Of a DNA stretch of 64,000 bases, positions 47,528 through 56,275 are shown piece after piece. The first letter of the stretch is position 1, and the number at the start of each line of letters is the position of its first letter. The stretch comes from Oceanobacillus neutriphilus (lineage in GTDB: Bacteria > Bacillota > Bacilli > Bacillales > Amphibacillaceae). Position numbers and translations under genes: made by a program. The DNA lies in NCBI RefSeq assembly GCF_014645515.1, contig NZ_BMLW01000004.1, forward strand, positions 62,001 through 126,000. The letters are read 5' to 3'. The notes below the pieces were generated by a model, which worked only from the letters and a program-made list of their open reading frames with translations, was not told the origin of the DNA and ran no database searches.

Positions 47528-47559
47528 TTCACAATGTCCAAACCTTTGGACATTGTGAA
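47528..47559. repeat. Perfect 15-bp inverted repeat
   Basis: TTCACAATGTCCAAA, CC, then TTTGGACATTGTGAA: a 32-bp perfect palindrome between the XRE gene and the divergent YibE/F operon. No T run follows, so it is unlikely to be a terminator. It is better read as a regulatory site, possibly bound by the XRE protein or another dimer. Confidence 0.65.
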
Positions 47560-47729
47560 ATACACTTTCTCTTTTGGTACATACTAAAATAACAAGGTTA
47601 TGCATCTTCCCTTTGCTTTATACTGGAAAATTTTCCGGAGCTGTATGTATCTCCTTCTAATTAAAAGTGTTATCATAGTATATGTTTTCAGAAATACAAA
47701 TAGGAAACCCTATTTTTGGAGTGATTACA

Positions 47730-48833
47730 TTGAAAGCATGGTTAAAAAATCGGACAAAGACTCAAGTTATTACCGTCTGTTTATTACTGATCGGTTTTAT
47801 AGCGTCTATGATTTTTATCAATAACAATTATGAATTATATGATAGAACAATTGTACAAATAACCGATGTGCAGGAAATAAACAGAGAAGACCAGGTGGAT
47901 ACACACGGAAACGAAGATGAGCATGTTACACAGCATATCGTTGGAGAAATAAAAAATGGGTCAGATAAAGGAAAATCAACTGAATTTGACAATGAATATA
48001 TGCAATCCCTGGCATTGGATTACGAATTATCTGCCGGAGATGAGATTTTTCTGGCCCAGGATGGTAATGCAGCTGGTGACATCAAACGGGATAAATATTT
48101 TGTGTTTGCTGCATGGATATTTCTCGTTATATTATTAGCTGTCGGCAAGTCCAGAGGAGCTTTATCTGCACTGAGTCTGCTTGTCAATGCAGTTATCTTA
48201 TCCGTTGCATTAGACATCTATATTCAGCATCCCAGTATCAGCTTGTCGCTCATCACCTTAATCAGCATTATTATTTTTACCGTGCTGTCATTACTGATGG
48301 CCACGGGATTCAATGAAAAAACCTATACAGCGATTCTTACGACACTTATTGCTACAGGGGTGTCCCTGATCATTGCTTATGCGGCTCTTCGTTTTACCGG
48401 AGAGCAAGGGCTCCGCTATGAAGAGATGGCTTTCTTAACCCGAAATCCGCAAACCATCTTTATGGCAGGACTGCTGATTGGTTCTTTGGGGGCTGTGATG
48501 GATATTGCTATTACTCTATCTGCCTCTATGTTTGAAATGTATGAGAAAAATAATCATATCAGCATAGAAACATTGAAAAAAGCCGGATATGAAATTGGCA
48601 AGGACATTATGGGCACAATGACAAATATTTTATTTTTTGCATATGTCAGCGGCTCGATTCCAATGCTGTTAATTTATTTTAAAAATGCAGCACCATTCGG
48701 TTTTACTGTATCCATGAACCTTTCCCTTGAATTAGCACGTGCTCTAGTCGGTGGGATTGGTATCGTTCTGACCATTCCTATTGCTGTATATATATCTATT
48801 TTCTTTATCCGCAGAAAGCAGGCGAAATTATGA
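47730..48833 (+). CDS. YibE/F-family membrane protein
   Basis: About 367 residues: one N-terminal helix, an extracellular domain (~35-120) and about seven C-terminal helices with FMAGLLIGSLGAVMDIAITLSASMFE, the YibE/F hallmark. The family is annotated as permease-like; the transported compound is unknown. TTG start at 47730 behind TTGGAGTG. It overlaps the next gene by 4 bp. Confidence 0.82.
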   Translation: MKAWLKNRTKTQVITVCLLLIGFIASMIFINNNYELYDRTIVQITDVQEINREDQVDTHGNEDEHVTQHIVGEIKNGSDKGKSTEFDNEYMQSLALDYELSAGDEIFLAQDGNAAGDIKRDKYFVFAAWIFLVILLAVGKSRGALSALSLLVNAVILSVALDIYIQHPSISLSLITLISIIIFTVLSLLMATGFNEKTYTAILTTLIATGVSLIIAYAALRFTGEQGLRYEEMAFLTRNPQTIFMAGLLIGSLGAVMDIAITLSASMFEMYEKNNHISIETLKKAGYEIGKDIMGTMTNILFFAYVSGSIPMLLIYFKNAAPFGFTVSMNLSLELARALVGGIGIVLTIPIAVYISIFFIRRKQAKL

Positions 48834-49612
48834 ATGTACTTATATTACTGGCAATCATATTATTTGCATTAATGACTTGGGTCGGCGGTATGAAGGGTGT
48901 ACGCTCCTTTATTGCACTCTTTATTAACTTCCTCATTGTTCTGATGGCTGTCTTTGTCATGAATGACCCATCCGGAAACCCGATTATTATTGCGCTTATC
49001 GCATGTGGTTTTATCAGCGCAGTCAGTCTCTTTTTCATTAACCGGGTAAATAATAAAACAGTGCTTGCTTTTTTAGCGACTATTGTAACAATGGTTATCT
49101 TAATCTTTTTCATTATTATTTTGACCGAGCAGTCCATGATTTATGGTCTTGGAGAAGAGGAATCTGGTGAAATAACCACATTCAATGTGCATATCGGCCT
49201 TAATTTTGTACAAATTGCCACAGCAGTTATTATTATGAGCACGATTGGAGCAATTGTGGATACTGCTATTTCCATCACCTCTCCAATGCGTGAAATTTAT
49301 GAGCAGAATCCGGATATTTCCAGAAAAAATCTATTTTTGGCCGGTATCCGTATTGGCAGAGATATCTTAGGAACAAATACCAATACACTGTTCTTTGCTT
49401 TTTTCGGCGGCTATATGGGATTGTTAATCTGGTTTAAGGATTTAGATTACACGATCGGAGATATAATAAATGCAAAGGTATTTAATGATGAATTGCTGAC
49501 AATTTTTATTTCCGGTATTGGAATATCCATTGTTATTCCGGCTTCCGCTCTGATGAGTGCGTATTATTTGAAGAAAAAAAAGAAAGATATCGTATTAGAG
49601 GATAAAAAGTAG
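48830..49612 (+). CDS. YibE/F-family membrane protein
   Basis: 260 residues, about seven helices, lacking the extracellular domain of its partner. VIIMSTIGAIVDTAISITSPMRE matches the YibE/F core. The ATGA overlap with the upstream gene suggests a two-subunit complex. Confidence 0.82.
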   Translation: MNVLILLAIILFALMTWVGGMKGVRSFIALFINFLIVLMAVFVMNDPSGNPIIIALIACGFISAVSLFFINRVNNKTVLAFLATIVTMVILIFFIIILTEQSMIYGLGEEESGEITTFNVHIGLNFVQIATAVIIMSTIGAIVDTAISITSPMREIYEQNPDISRKNLFLAGIRIGRDILGTNTNTLFFAFFGGYMGLLIWFKDLDYTIGDIINAKVFNDELLTIFISGIGISIVIPASALMSAYYLKKKKKDIVLEDKK

Positions 49613-49635
49613 ATAAAAGCGGATATAATCCGGTT

Positions 49636-49681
49636 GTAAAAAGCCTGCAATGATGCAGAACCATCGTTGCGGGCTTCTTTA
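49636..49681 (+). terminator. Terminator after the YibE/F pair
   Basis: AAGCCTGCAAtGAT-..-ATCGTTGCGGGCTT followed by CTTTAT. Confidence 0.75.
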
Positions 49682-49773
49682 TATAGCTTAATTCCGGCAA
49701 CAATTTAGTCCTACCCTTAAAGCCATTGACTTTTCATATATTTCATATTAAGATATAACAACAGTTACATAAG

Positions 49774-49951
49774 AACTCTTATTGAGAGTGGCGGAGGGAC
49801 TGGCCCGACGAAGCCCGGCAACCTTTCTAGAATTCGTTCTAAAAAAGGTGCTAAATCCTGCAAAGTGCAATTTGTGCTTTGGAAAATAAGAGAGGACGTT
49901 TAGCGAATAAACTTTTTCAACCTCTCTAGAACAAATAGAGAGGTTTTTTAT
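49774..49951 (+). ncRNA. SAM-I riboswitch (S-box)
   Basis: The aptamer core is plain: CTCTTATTGAGAGTGG, CGGAGGGACTGGCCC, GAAGCCCGGCAACC and AAGGTGCTAAATCCTGC, with P1 closed by AATAAGAG at about 49886-49893. An intrinsic terminator CCTCTCTA-..-TAGAGAGG with TTTTTT follows (49919-49950). High SAM should stop transcription of the dehydrogenase and metQ genes. Confidence 0.96.
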
Positions 49952-50060
49952 GTAGCACTTAAAGAGGATGTTCAAAAAAGACTAATAAACATAACACGGT
50001 GAATTTTTCCGTACTTTTTGAACGTTCATTTAAAGTTATTTTTAAAGGAGATATCTGATC

Positions 50061-51161
50061 ATGCAAATAGCTACAGTGAAGGGGTCACCCGGCCATTATC
50101 AAATTGGTGAAGGTGCTTTGAAACACCTTGCAGAACACTTGAATGATCTGCATGTGGAACGAATTGCAGTTGTTGCCGGCAGAACTGCCTGGAAAAAGGC
50201 GAAGCCATATCTTCCGGCCACAATCACGGATAACATAAAAGAGAGGGATATACATTTTGCAGATGGGCATTGTACTGTCGAACGGACCAATCGTCTTGCA
50301 AAGATTTATCAGGAACAGCAGATCGACGCTGTCATTGGTATTGGCGGCGGAACAGCTCTGGATATAGCAAAAGCGTCAGCTATAAATGCACAAATAAAAA
50401 GCATCTTAATCCCAACCATTGCAGCTACCTGTGCAGCATGGACCCCGTTAAGTGTTTTTTATCAGGAAGACGGAGCGCATTCTCATTATACAGAATTTCC
50501 TGCAGCCAATACTCTGGTAGTTGTGGAGCCGGCAATTATAGCGGAGGCCCCTGTAAAATATTTAAAAGCAGGGATTGGAGATACGCTGGCAAAATTCTAC
50601 GAAGCCCGCTCTTTAGTAGAAGCCTTCTATCCTGCAGGCATACTTCCAGTCTGGCTGCAAATCTCTCAATTCGCAGCCCGTTCCTGTAAAGATATTTTGC
50701 TGGCTGACAGTGAAGCAGCAATTAAAGCTTGTGAAAATAATCAGGTAACAGATGCACTCATTCGTGTTATCGAAGCTATTATCGCAACAGGCGGTATGGT
50801 TGGAGGCTTTGGAGGGAAAGCTGGACGTATTGCCGGTGCACATTCCATTCATAACGGTTTAACAGCAGCACCGCAAATCGCCGATTCCCTTCATGGCGAA
50901 ATCGTATCCTATGGTATTTTGGCTCAGCTTGTCATAGAACAGGATACAGAAGAGCTCCAAAAGCTCTTGAATTATTATGAAGCGTGGGGATTCCCGACAA
51001 GCTTAGCAGATTTCTCCATACGGACAGATGATCAGGATCTGTTGGATGCTATTGCGAAGAAAGTTACCCGTGAAGAGGAATCTATTCATTTGATGAAAGA
51101 AGAAATCAATGCAGATAAAGTGATTAGTGCATTCTTACAGCTTGAAGACTATTCAAAATAA
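50061..51161 (+). CDS. Iron-containing alcohol dehydrogenase family oxidoreductase (HcxA/GldA-like)
   Basis: 366 residues of the glycerol dehydrogenase-like group. VIGIGGGTALDIAKA binds NAD(P), and probable metal ligands are GIGDTLAKFYEA (Asp), GAHSIHNGL (His) and SLHGEIVSYG (His). It resembles the hydroxycarboxylate dehydrogenases related to E. coli YbdH. S-box control and linkage to MetQ suggest reduction of a methionine-derived 2-oxo acid (inference). AAGGAGAT precedes the ATG. It lies 23 bp from the metQ start. Confidence 0.82.
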   Translation: MQIATVKGSPGHYQIGEGALKHLAEHLNDLHVERIAVVAGRTAWKKAKPYLPATITDNIKERDIHFADGHCTVERTNRLAKIYQEQQIDAVIGIGGGTALDIAKASAINAQIKSILIPTIAATCAAWTPLSVFYQEDGAHSHYTEFPAANTLVVVEPAIIAEAPVKYLKAGIGDTLAKFYEARSLVEAFYPAGILPVWLQISQFAARSCKDILLADSEAAIKACENNQVTDALIRVIEAIIATGGMVGGFGGKAGRIAGAHSIHNGLTAAPQIADSLHGEIVSYGILAQLVIEQDTEELQKLLNYYEAWGFPTSLADFSIRTDDQDLLDAIAKKVTREEESIHLMKEEINADKVISAFLQLEDYSK

Positions 51162-51184
51162 AAATGAAAGTAGGAAAATCCATC

Positions 51185-52000
51185 ATGAAGAAATATTTAC
51201 TTAGTATTACAGCTCTATTACTCGTTTTCCTTGCTGCCTGCGGCGGAGATGACGAAAGCGGCAGTGGATCAGACTTGCTTGAGGATGGTGTACTGAAAGT
51301 TGGTGTCACAGCCGGCCCGCATGAAGAAATCGTTGAAAAAATAGCTGAAATTGCGGCTGAAGATGATTTGGAAATTGAACCAGTTGTTTTTAGTGATTAT
51401 GTCATGCCGAATGTTTCATTGGATGAGGGTGATATTGATATCAGCAGCTTCCAAACAGAGCCTTTTATGGACTCGATGGTTGAAGAAAGAGGCTTAGATA
51501 TTGTGAAAGTAGCAGATACTGTAACTTTCCCGATGGGGGTTTATTCCGAATCTGTTGATTCGCTTGAGGATATTCCAGATGGTGCAACATTAGGTCTTCC
51601 TGGAGATCCTACCAACAGCGGACGGGCTTTATTGTTATTTGAACAAGCTGGACTTATCACATTAGAAGAAGGCTTGGGCGTGAACGCAACAGTAAATGAT
51701 GTTGTTGAAAACCCTAAAAATCTTGAGCTGCTTGAATTAGATTCTGCGCAAATTCCAAGGCAGCTTGGTGAAGTAGATGCAGCAGCAATTAATTCCAATT
51801 TTGCAATTGAAGCTGACCTTTCGCCTAAAGATGATTCTATCTTTATCGAGCAGGACTCTACCTTTGTTAACTTAATTGCAGCTCGTACAGAAAATAAGGA
51901 TGATGAAGTAGTTCAGCAATTTATTGATCTTTACCACACAGATGAAGTGAAAGAATTTATTGAAGAAAACTTCAACGGCTCTGTCGTTCCAGGCTGGTAA
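51185..52000 (+). CDS. metQ: Methionine-binding lipoprotein (NlpA family)
   Basis: 271 residues. The signal ends LLVFLAAC, lipidated at the Cys. The mature protein begins with LKVGVTAGPHEEIVEKI, and LPGDPTNSGRALLL is the family mark; DIDISSFQTEPFMD replaces the common DANYFQHxPYL form. It should bind methionine for an ABC importer. No metN or metP ATPase/permease gene follows, so they must be encoded elsewhere. ATG at 51185 (MKKYLL) gives the better signal peptide. Confidence 0.9.
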   Translation: MKKYLLSITALLLVFLAACGGDDESGSGSDLLEDGVLKVGVTAGPHEEIVEKIAEIAAEDDLEIEPVVFSDYVMPNVSLDEGDIDISSFQTEPFMDSMVEERGLDIVKVADTVTFPMGVYSESVDSLEDIPDGATLGLPGDPTNSGRALLLFEQAGLITLEEGLGVNATVNDVVENPKNLELLELDSAQIPRQLGEVDAAAINSNFAIEADLSPKDDSIFIEQDSTFVNLIAARTENKDDEVVQQFIDLYHTDEVKEFIEENFNGSVVPGW

Positions 52001-52023
52001 AATCAAATAATTCAAGTAATCTG

Positions 52024-52053
52024 AAGCCTGATTATACGAGATAATCAGGCTTT
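52024..52053 (+). terminator. Terminator after metQ
   Basis: AAGCCTGATTA-TACGAGA-TAATCAGGCTT followed by TAAAT. Confidence 0.8.
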
Positions 52054-52135
52054 AAATCATAAATATTTTCATTTGCTATTGTAATTTATTTTATTCAATT
52101 TTAAAAAGTATAACGTAAAAAAGGAGCAACACCTC

Positions 52136-53731
52136 ATGAAAATACAGAAAAAAATATATGCGCTCGCATTTATAGCACTTTTGAGCTTAGTTCTTGCTGC
52201 TTGTGCTAACGAACCAGATAACAATGAATCCGGCAGCAATGATTCAACAGAAGGAACAAAAGGCGGCGATTTAACTATTACCACTCCAGCAGATGCTGTA
52301 TCACTTGATCCCGCCGCTTCCAATGACACGCCGTCCAGTGATGTACAGCGAAATATTTTTGAAACACTTGTTACTCAGGATGAAAATATGGAGGTCCAGC
52401 CTTTGCTTGCAGAGGAATGGGAACAAATCGACGATACTACATGGGAATTTAAGCTGCGTCAGGATGTCAAATTCCATGACGGCTCTGATTTTAATGCAGA
52501 CGTTGTGAAAGCAAATATTGACCGTACGCTTGATCCGGAAGTAGGATCTCCGCGCGCAATTATGTACAATATGATTTCTGAAGTTGAAGTAGTCGATGAT
52601 TATACTGTTCATTTTAAAACAGAATATCCTTTTGCTGCATTACCGGCTCATCTTGCCCATCCAGGCGGGGTTATGATTTCAAAGGACCAGATTGACGAAG
52701 ACTATGCAGCTATGGAAGCTGGAGAAGATGCAGGAAGTGTGATCAGTGTGAATCCGCAGGGAACCGGTCCTTTCAAATACGATGAATGGCAGCCAGGTCA
52801 ATACGTACGCTTAGTAAATAATGAAGACTACTGGGGTGAGCCGGCATTGCTGGATTCGGTAACCTTCAAAGTAGTTACGGAGGATCTAACCCGTATTGCA
52901 GAGTTAGAGACAGGTGACTCTCAGGTCGCAAACTCCTTAAGCCCGTCTGATGTAGCTCAAATTGAAGGTTCTGATCATCTATCCGTTCAGGCTCAGGACA
53001 GTCTGGCACTATCTTATTTAGGCTTTAATATGGAGAAGGAACCGTTTGATGATGTGCGAGTCCGCCAGGCAATTGCTAAAGCAATTGATAAAGAAGAAAT
53101 TCTTTCCGGTATTTATGATAATGTCGGGATCCCTGCACATACACCAATTGCCCCTAGTGTGTTTGGTTACAGTGAGGATGTAAAGGACCATGAATATAAT
53201 GTGGAAGAAGCTAAAGAATTACTGGCTGAAGCAGGACTGGAGGATGGATTCTCCACAACGATTTGGACAAACGATGATCGTCAGCGCATTGATACAGCAA
53301 CAAATATTCAGGCGCAGCTGAAGGAAATTGGTATTAATGCAGAAGTAAGGACTGTCGAATGGGGCTCTATGCTTGAACAGACTGCTAACGGTGAGCACGA
53401 TATGTTTGTCTTTGGCTGGACAACTGTTACCGGCGATGCAGATAATGGCTTATATCCTTTATTCCATTCAGATAATCTAGGTGAAGCTGGCAATAGAACT
53501 TTTACAGTTGATCCGGAGCTCGATGATTTATTAGACCGGGCCCGTCAGGAAGGCGATCCGGACAAACGATTAGAGCTGTACCGTCAAACACAGGAATTAC
53601 TGGCTGAAATTACGCCAATGGTTTATATTCACCATCAGCAATATTTATTAGGTGTTGATGACAGCGTAAAAGGATTGACTCAATCACCGACACAGCTGTT
53701 AAATTTAAAAGAAGTTTCTATCGAACAATAA
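52136..53731 (+). CDS. Peptide/glutathione-type ABC transporter substrate-binding lipoprotein
   Basis: 531 residues, SBP family 5 (OppA/DppA). The lipobox is LVLAAC (Cys-22). GDLTITTPADAVSLDPAAS begins the mature fold and WEFKLRQDVKFHDGSDFNADVVKAN is the family signature; LHWG-like ends are replaced by FGWTTVTGDADNGL. It resembles members annotated as glutathione- or dipeptide-binding. No permease or ATPase genes adjoin, so it is an orphan. GGAGC precedes the ATG. Confidence 0.88.
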   Translation: MKIQKKIYALAFIALLSLVLAACANEPDNNESGSNDSTEGTKGGDLTITTPADAVSLDPAASNDTPSSDVQRNIFETLVTQDENMEVQPLLAEEWEQIDDTTWEFKLRQDVKFHDGSDFNADVVKANIDRTLDPEVGSPRAIMYNMISEVEVVDDYTVHFKTEYPFAALPAHLAHPGGVMISKDQIDEDYAAMEAGEDAGSVISVNPQGTGPFKYDEWQPGQYVRLVNNEDYWGEPALLDSVTFKVVTEDLTRIAELETGDSQVANSLSPSDVAQIEGSDHLSVQAQDSLALSYLGFNMEKEPFDDVRVRQAIAKAIDKEEILSGIYDNVGIPAHTPIAPSVFGYSEDVKDHEYNVEEAKELLAEAGLEDGFSTTIWTNDDRQRIDTATNIQAQLKEIGINAEVRTVEWGSMLEQTANGEHDMFVFGWTTVTGDADNGLYPLFHSDNLGEAGNRTFTVDPELDDLLDRARQEGDPDKRLELYRQTQELLAEITPMVYIHHQQYLLGVDDSVKGLTQSPTQLLNLKEVSIEQ

Positions 53732-53736
53732 AAGCA

Positions 53737-53788
53737 TCTCCCCTTGTCCAATACATTAAAGGTTGGCAAAGGGAGTTCTTTTTATTTC
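53737..53788 (+). terminator. Terminator after the binding-protein gene
   Basis: CTCCCCTTGtCCAA-..-TTGGcAAAGGGAG followed by TTCTTTTTATTT. Confidence 0.65.
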
Positions 53789-53916
53789 AAATAGAAAAAA
53801 GAGCATTAATATACCTCTGACTTGGATGCTACTAATTGATGACACCTTGCCACATCCCGGTTCTTTTCATTATAGTCATAACTGGGCTATGATAATATCA
53901 GGAGGTGTATCATCTC

Positions 53917-54342
53917 ATGGCAGCTTTTCATGAAAAACTAAAAAGAGAAAGAATGAAGCATCATATTTCACAGGAGCAGCTTGCTGAAAAGTTAAATATT
54001 AGCAGACAGTCCATTTCCAAATGGGAAAGAAAAGCCGGCTATCCGAATGTAGAAATGTTAATTGAAATAAGCAATCTATTTGATATTTCTATCGATGAAC
54101 TATTAAAAGAAGACGAACATTTGCAAGAAAAAATCATAAAAGACAGTAAACAGCTCGCCTATCCGAAATTAAAAATTTTCTTTACCGTTCTTGTCTTATT
54201 TGGAATCCTCTTCACGATTACAGGAATTGTTATAGCATTTAGTTTCGCATTTGCAAACGGCATCTTCATAGCTATAAATGCTTTTATTCTCTTAATTATC
54301 GCCGTAATTTGTTTGTATTTTGTTTCGAATAAATACAAATAA
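53917..54342 (+). CDS. XRE-family regulator with C-terminal membrane segments
   Basis: About 141 residues: an N-terminal helix-turn-helix (SQEQLAEKLNISRQSISKWERKAGYPNVE) and two C-terminal hydrophobic helices (LKIFFTVLVLFGILFTITGIVI and GIFIAINAFILLIIAVICLYF). Such membrane-tethered XRE proteins are common in Firmicutes; the signal is unknown. ATG at 53917 behind AGGAGGTG. Single gene. Confidence 0.85.
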   Translation: MAAFHEKLKRERMKHHISQEQLAEKLNISRQSISKWERKAGYPNVEMLIEISNLFDISIDELLKEDEHLQEKIIKDSKQLAYPKLKIFFTVLVLFGILFTITGIVIAFSFAFANGIFIAINAFILLIIAVICLYFVSNKYK

Positions 54343-54564
54343 CATACAGCCATATGAAGCCTGTATGTTTTCAAAATTCATGAAAGATTTTTTCAATTAT
54401 TTACTTCCATACGGGGCCGTGTCTCTTCAATTATTGAAATATTTCTATAAAAAAGGAATTCTGTTTATATATCTAGAATTTGTTATATAAGCATTTTTTT
54501 ACTATGATTAGACTAAACTTATCTGAAGATTCTCATCCTGATAATTGAAGGGAATGTATTCAAT

Positions 54565-55218
54565 TTGATGCTCTATCGTCTACCCATATTGATTCTGACT
54601 ACAGGAATTGTCTATATATTTATTTCACCATCAGAACCATTAGCATTCAGTATTTTCTTTAAAGTCATTCCAATGGTGCTGATTCTGATCTATGCTTTTG
54701 AGCAATCCCTGCCAAAACGAAAGGCTGTACATTATTGGATCATTGGAGGTATTGTATTTTGCCTGATCGGGGATGCAACACTGCACTGGTTTTTAATCGG
54801 TCTGGCTGCATTTTTTATTGGCCATGTATTCTATTCAATTGGATTTTTAAAGCAATGGCGTTTTTCTTTACCGCGAAGTCTTGTTGCAATACCACTCATT
54901 CTTTTTGCTCTCTGGGTTGGCTATCAGCTCGTGAGCCATCTTCAGGCAGATGGGCAAAATGTGCTTATCATACCTGTTATCGCTTATATTGGAATCATTA
55001 TGCTTATGGCCTTCACAGCAGTAATGACGGGGAACCGCTGGGCTATTCTGGGCAGCATCCTGTTTATCATTTCCGACAGCATACTTGCCTGGAATATGTT
55101 CATATCCAGTTTTACAGCTGCAAATGAAGTTATTATGCTTACTTATTATAGTGCACAGTTCCTCATTGCCCATAGCTTGTTTACCCTTGATTCCAAACAC
55201 AAAGGAGTTGCCTGGTAA
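54565..55218 (+). CDS. YhhN-family membrane protein (lysoplasmalogenase-like)
   Basis: About 217 residues with seven or eight helices. GDATLHWFLIGLAAFFIGHVFYSIGF and LFIISDSILAWNMF carry the paired Asp residues of the YhhN/TMEM86 family, whose animal members cleave lysoplasmalogen. Bacterial function is not established. TTG (54565) and ATG (54568) are adjacent starts behind GAAGGGAATG. Confidence 0.82.
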   Translation: MMLYRLPILILTTGIVYIFISPSEPLAFSIFFKVIPMVLILIYAFEQSLPKRKAVHYWIIGGIVFCLIGDATLHWFLIGLAAFFIGHVFYSIGFLKQWRFSLPRSLVAIPLILFALWVGYQLVSHLQADGQNVLIIPVIAYIGIIMLMAFTAVMTGNRWAILGSILFIISDSILAWNMFISSFTAANEVIMLTYYSAQFLIAHSLFTLDSKHKGVAW

Positions 55219-55249
55219 CAGCTCATGAGAAGAATATGCCTATAAGTAC

Positions 55250-55296
55250 GCAAAAAATCCTTTTGCGAAAACGTCATTCGTAAAAGGATTTTTATT
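55250..55296 (+). terminator. Terminator, likely bidirectional
   Basis: AAAAATCCTTTTgCGAA-..-TTCGtAAAAGGATTTTT between convergent genes. Confidence 0.85.
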
Positions 55297-55322
55297 ACAG
55301 CATAGCATTCTAAAGCCTCACT

Positions 55323-55880
55323 TTATATAAATGGCGTTATCTCTGGATGCTTCTGCAGGATATCAACATAATGAATAAGATCATCTGATAATTTATTTAA
55401 ACGATCAATAACATTCTGGTTCGTAATTATATAATTTGTATAATCCTTTTCTTCAACAAATACATATTTCGGAATTACCCAAGCGTGCATATAGTGAAGA
55501 ATTGGCTTTAAGTGCTGTTCCGGAACCAGATAGTGCTTCGTTGTACCTGCAGTTGCTACAATTGCAACCATTTTATTCCGAAAAGCATCGACCGGAAGCA
55601 AATCAAAAATATTCTTTAATGTTCCTGGAATAGACGCTTGAAAAACAGGCATGCCAATCAGGATTCCATCAGCCTGCATCATTTTTTCCAATAAGATTTT
55701 CGTATCGCCTGTATAATCTTTATAAGGACGCCCGTCACTGAACACCACATCATATTCCTTTAAATCTAACAGCTCTATTTCTACTTCCGTATGCTCTTTT
55801 TCCATATATTTCAATGCCTGTTCCACTGCGACTCTTGTTTTTGAGCCAACCGTCGAACCAGAGATACCAACTATTCTCAT
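55323..55880 (-). CDS. NADPH-dependent FMN reductase
   Basis: 185-residue flavodoxin-like reductase. GISGSTVGSKTRVAVEQAL contains the FMN phosphate loop, and DGILIGMPVFQASIPGTLKNIFDLL is the NADPH-FMN reductase signature. It could supply reduced flavin to monooxygenases such as the luciferase-like protein at 16264-17283, but they are far apart. GGAGG precedes the ATG. Confidence 0.88.
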   Translation of the reverse strand: MRIVGISGSTVGSKTRVAVEQALKYMEKEHTEVEIELLDLKEYDVVFSDGRPYKDYTGDTKILLEKMMQADGILIGMPVFQASIPGTLKNIFDLLPVDAFRNKMVAIVATAGTTKHYLVPEQHLKPILHYMHAWVIPKYVFVEEKDYTNYIITNQNVIDRLNKLSDDLIHYVDILQKHPEITPFI

Positions 55881-56123
55881 GGAGCATCCTCCTATATTAT
55901 GAATTTATTTCTTTTTGTCCAGGAATGTTTATCTGATTCTTAATCAGTCTATGCAGACACAAGGATGTATATTTACTCTGTTTGCCTAAATAGACTTCTT
56001 TATAACCCTGGCCTTCTATGTTACCCAAACCATATGGTTACAAAAGAACATAAACACACAGGAATGAAAATGCTCTTTAAAAGCAGTTATTTACCTGTAT
56101 TATACCTAGTTGACAAATGAATA

Positions 56124-56275
56124 CTCCCGCCACTTAATTTTTATCAAAATTTGAAGTGGGGGTTTCTGGGGTGTCGACTTTCAAGATGACGATTAACCTC
56201 CAGTGGAGTTGACACATCGGTGTGCTGAAAACACCCAACCCCGCTATCCCATTGGTCCTGCCTTTGGGACTACTT
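56124..56275 (-). ncRNA. Predicted omega (reRNA) guide-RNA scaffold of TnpB
   Basis: The 150 bases after the tnpB stop on the minus strand are hairpin-rich: GTAGTCCCAAAGGCAGGACCAA, CGGGGTTGGGTGTTTTCAGC and the terminal ACTTCAAATTTT..AAAATTAAGT hairpin. TnpB omega-RNAs start within or after tnpB and end at the right-end hairpin, with the guide taken from the flank; here that flank begins TATTCATTTGTCAACTAG. Inferred from position and pairing. Confidence 0.55.

Noticed and set aside
47384..47605. 73-codon minus-strand frame overlapping the XRE gene
   Set aside because: Runs through the palindromic operator and lacks a ribosome-binding site; the XRE frame is the convincing one.
49748..49975. 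Minus-strand 75-codon reading frame
   Set aside because: It is antisense to the SAM-I riboswitch and its terminator.
50270..50689. 139-codon plus-strand frame inside the dehydrogenase gene
   Set aside because: Alternate frame of a well supported enzyme; Ser/Cys/Arg-rich translation typical of shadow frames.
54735..55127. 130-codon plus-strand frame inside the YhhN gene
   Set aside because: Out-of-frame reading of a membrane protein gene with no start signal.
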